Source: Motacilla alba alba (lineage: Eukaryota > Chordata > Aves > Passeriformes > Motacillidae). From it: DNA of 64,000 nt. The notes beneath the pieces are model-generated. The model ran no database searches, had not been told where the DNA came from, and saw nothing but the letters and a program-made list of their open reading frames with translations. The position numbers were made by a program, and so were the translations under genes. The stretch covers positions 24,162,286-24,226,285 of the forward strand of contig NC_052021.1 of the NCBI RefSeq assembly GCF_015832195.1, in the 5' to 3' direction. Of the stretch, positions 61,692 through 64,000 are shown in pieces (position 1 is the first letter of the stretch; every line of letters starts with the position of its first letter).

Positions 61692-63426
61692 CTGCAAGAA
61701 GTGAGGGAAAGGGAGTCAGGCACTAAAGTCAATGCATTAATTGTCCTTTTCCATTCATCCACCTAAGCACCACAGGAGTCATATTACTAAAAAAGGGTAA
61801 GGTCCCAGGCACCATGTGTCCTGGGTAGGAAAACCTCTGGGTGACAAAATTAGTTTACTGTGTTATATTTATTTAAATTGTTCATCTGGGGAAAATATTA
61901 AAAGGGAGAGGATACTGATTTACCACTGAAAATGTCATAGACGGGTTGCATAAATTTGAAACATAAATTTGAAATTGTTTTGGCATTTTTTATCATGCTA
62001 AGATGGATGAGAGGGGAAAAGTTAGCTTAACTTTTTATACAAAAGAAGAATGAGTCATCTGAGGTGGGGCAAAGCATTCATGTGATGCAATTTGATGTCT
62101 ATGCTGGGGTGAATACAATTGAGGTGAATGCAACTTGACAGAACTTCACATTTACATAACGCAGCTTTGTAGGACAGTAAATCCTTCATAACTTAAAACC
62201 TGATTATTGCTCCAAGTATACCTGATCACAATTACAAAAGGCTGGAAGAAAGTTTCTTCTGCCCCCTAAGAGCTTTCTTTAGCAGGTACAAATAAATGAA
62301 TTGACAGTCTTAGCAAACTGTCCATCCAAGCACTACTGATGTATGTGTAAAATAAGAATACAAGGCTGAAAAGCACTCTTGGTCCTCATTCTATTTCAAG
62401 CAGTATTTCATGCTATTCCTTTTAATGCATCTAAGTTCCTCATTCAAGTTCTTCAAAACTGATTTGATTGCGTGTCTCCTTTTTTTTTTTTTTTTGAAGA
62501 ACTGTGCCAGATCATCACCTCTCCAAAGTGAGAGCTGTCTTCTACATTCCAGTCGGGACCATTTGTACCACCTGTCACAGGATTGTTAAATATAAGTACA
62601 AATTATCTGTCTGGATAAATGGGCTTGTTCCACAGACATCAGAGTTTTTAACTTTTACATCAAGCTTTCCTTTCTCCGTTCTATTAATATGCATTCCTAA
62701 CACTGCAGATGACACCAGTAAGATTTATTTCAGTAGGATTTGATCAGCTCCATATTAGGGTTGTCAATCCACTACATGGGCTTCCAAGAAGATCCAAAGT
62801 GGAAAGAATTCTGTACTTTCATCTACAAGAAACAGTGGGAGAAAAAGCAAAGAGACAGACAGACACTAGCGAGTTGTTCTGTTAGTGAGTGCAATAATAC
62901 ATTAATTCCAAATGCACAATTACTGCACATTTATGACTTGCCCAAATTGTAAAAGACTGCTGGCATCCTCCCACTGTGTTTGAAGCTACTTTCAAGTTCA
63001 TTGCTGACAGTGTCTGTACGAGCAGGAGTATATGAATACAAACAAAGCAAGGATAAATCCTGAAACCATAACCACAAGGGCAGGTCAATGGACTGACTTT
63101 GGAACAGAAGTTGTGGCACATTTCCAGCCTAGTTCCTTACTAGATGAAGTCACAGAAAGAACCTTAACAGGCAAATTTTCTGAACAATGTCACAGCATAG
63201 AACTGAAATTTCATATTACTCAAATAAGGAAAAGGCAGGGACAGGACATAATGTAATAGTTTTATTGGCATCATCCTTGAACAAAACACAAAAACTAATA
63301 GAAAATTCCCAAAATGGCCCAGGCAGTATTTGCTCTTCTGCAAGTTTGATCACTTACTAAATTATTTAAAACAGACATAAGTAAAGGCAAACAGTCAAAA
63401 GAGGACTTATTTATTTGATAAATTAC
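61692..63426 (-). other. STN1: STN1 intron (1.7 kb)
   Basis: Intron between the first two visible exons. It contains a poly(T) tract of about 17 bases near 62479. No other feature was recognised. Confidence 0.9.
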
Positions 63427-63498
63427 CTGATAAAGGTGTTTCTGCTACCATGGGATTTTTCCAGCAGACACAATTTATAACTCCAGTACTATCATCCA
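63427..63498 (-). CDS. STN1: STN1 coding exon (OB fold, first in window)
   Basis: The 72-base exon follows a T-rich tract ending in GCAG and ends at TCAG before GTAATT. It reads (V)DDSTGVINCVCWKN, then PMVAETPLS. Human STN1 has VDDSTGVINCICWKK, nearly identical. The codon for V is split: its G comes from the missing upstream exon. The last base G joins the next exon to make GGT (Gly). These residues are central strands of the N-terminal OB fold that pairs with TEN1. Confidence 0.95.
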
Positions 63499-64000
63499 CT
63501 GCAAAAAAAAATTGCAAGCATTACAGACTAGGAAAGCAGGCAGCCATGTTCCAAGAAGTGAAGATACATAAACGTGTAGGGAGATAACTGCCAAGGACAT
63601 CTCATTCCAACTGGTCTGGAAGGTAAGTGGGTGTCCAAACTCTACTTGCATATCTGAAATAATTTCCACAATTGCTTCAAGACAGGGAAGTAGCTCAGCA
63701 CCAGATGTGCTCATGTGCATAGTAACAGGTATATTCTCAAAGAAAGATCATACACTAATTTAAATTACGAGGCTTCAGTACATATATTGGATACTAAGGG
63801 GTTTCAATCTTGTTGACAAGTTCAGGAGAAGAATCAGTTTTGAAGGCCGAAGTCAGACAAATTAAAACAGGAAACCAGGCACAAACTACAGAAGCATTAC
63901 TGTTACAGTGATGAAACAGCACTTCAACATCTGAGGATACAACCATGTGAATAAACCAGGAGTGCAGCTGCATTGGTTTCCATGCCAATATTATGCTCAA
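63499..64000 (-). other. STN1: STN1 intron, cut by the window edge
   Basis: Intronic sequence upstream of the first visible STN1 exon. The preceding exon, expected to end in the equivalent of human RERDAFYSYG, is not present here and must lie to the right of the window. Confidence 0.85.

Larger units (their letters stand above)
47954..64000 (-). other. STN1: STN1 (OBFC1) gene, 3' part, truncated by window edge
   Basis: Gene-level entry. Seven coding exons join in frame with intact GT-AG junctions to give about 288 residues, corresponding to human STN1 from about residue 77 to its end. STN1 is the middle subunit of the CTC1-STN1-TEN1 (CST) complex. CST binds single-stranded telomeric DNA, stimulates DNA polymerase alpha-primase for C-strand fill-in, limits telomerase and helps restart stalled forks. 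The present part covers most of the N-terminal OB fold (the TEN1-binding domain) and both C-terminal winged-helix domains (CTC1 and polymerase contacts). Roughly the first 76 residues and the promoter lie to the right of the window. The gene is on the same strand as SH3PXD2A and upstream of it, as in human. No break or premature stop is visible, so it should be functional. Confidence 0.93.

Noticed and set aside
1..64000. CRISPR arrays, operons, phage or other prokaryotic systems
   Set aside because: No spacer-repeat arrays or dense coding. The sequence is clearly vertebrate, with GT-AG introns and avian repeats.

Overview
The window looks like a stretch of bird nuclear genome. The two recognisable genes read as clear vertebrate orthologues split by GT-AG introns. 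Coding density is very low. The only clear transposon is a CR1 LINE tail of the type that dominates avian genomes, and repeat content is sparse. Both genes are on the minus strand. Species identity below 'bird' is inference and cannot be fixed from what is visible.

Positions 1 to about 34,955 appear to be part of the long first intron of SH3PXD2A (TKS5, the podosome and invadopodium scaffold). I found no second exon there. The tract holds unique sequence, one CR1 remnant and several simple repeats: a 28-base G run, an ATT tract and a decamer array. Positions 34,956-35,027 are the first coding exon of SH3PXD2A, 24 codons at the start of the PX domain. It sits in a strong CpG island (about 34,480-35,700) that also holds the presumed TATA-less promoter and a GC-rich minisatellite just inside the intron.

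About 35,700-46,700 is intergenic. It contains a GAAAA pentamer array, an AT-rich block that may be a conserved non-coding element (about 37,800-38,460), an MIR-like SINE core, and a block with an RFX-type X-box (about 44,500-44,720).

Positions 47,954-63,498 carry seven consecutive 3'-terminal coding exons of STN1 (OBFC1), the OB-fold/winged-helix subunit of the CST telomere-replication complex. All intron phases join without a break. The 5' exons, about the first 76 residues, lie beyond the right edge. A candidate poly(A) signal is at 46,725-46,730.

The head-to-tail order STN1 then SH3PXD2A on the same strand matches the human 10q24.33 arrangement and supports both assignments. The two genes have unrelated jobs, telomere maintenance and actin/protease-rich adhesion structures, and nothing suggests an operon-like link. 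I found no convincing undescribed protein system. The most interesting leftovers are non-coding: the putative conserved blocks, the intronic CpG cluster in STN1, and the minisatellite beside the SH3PXD2A splice donor.
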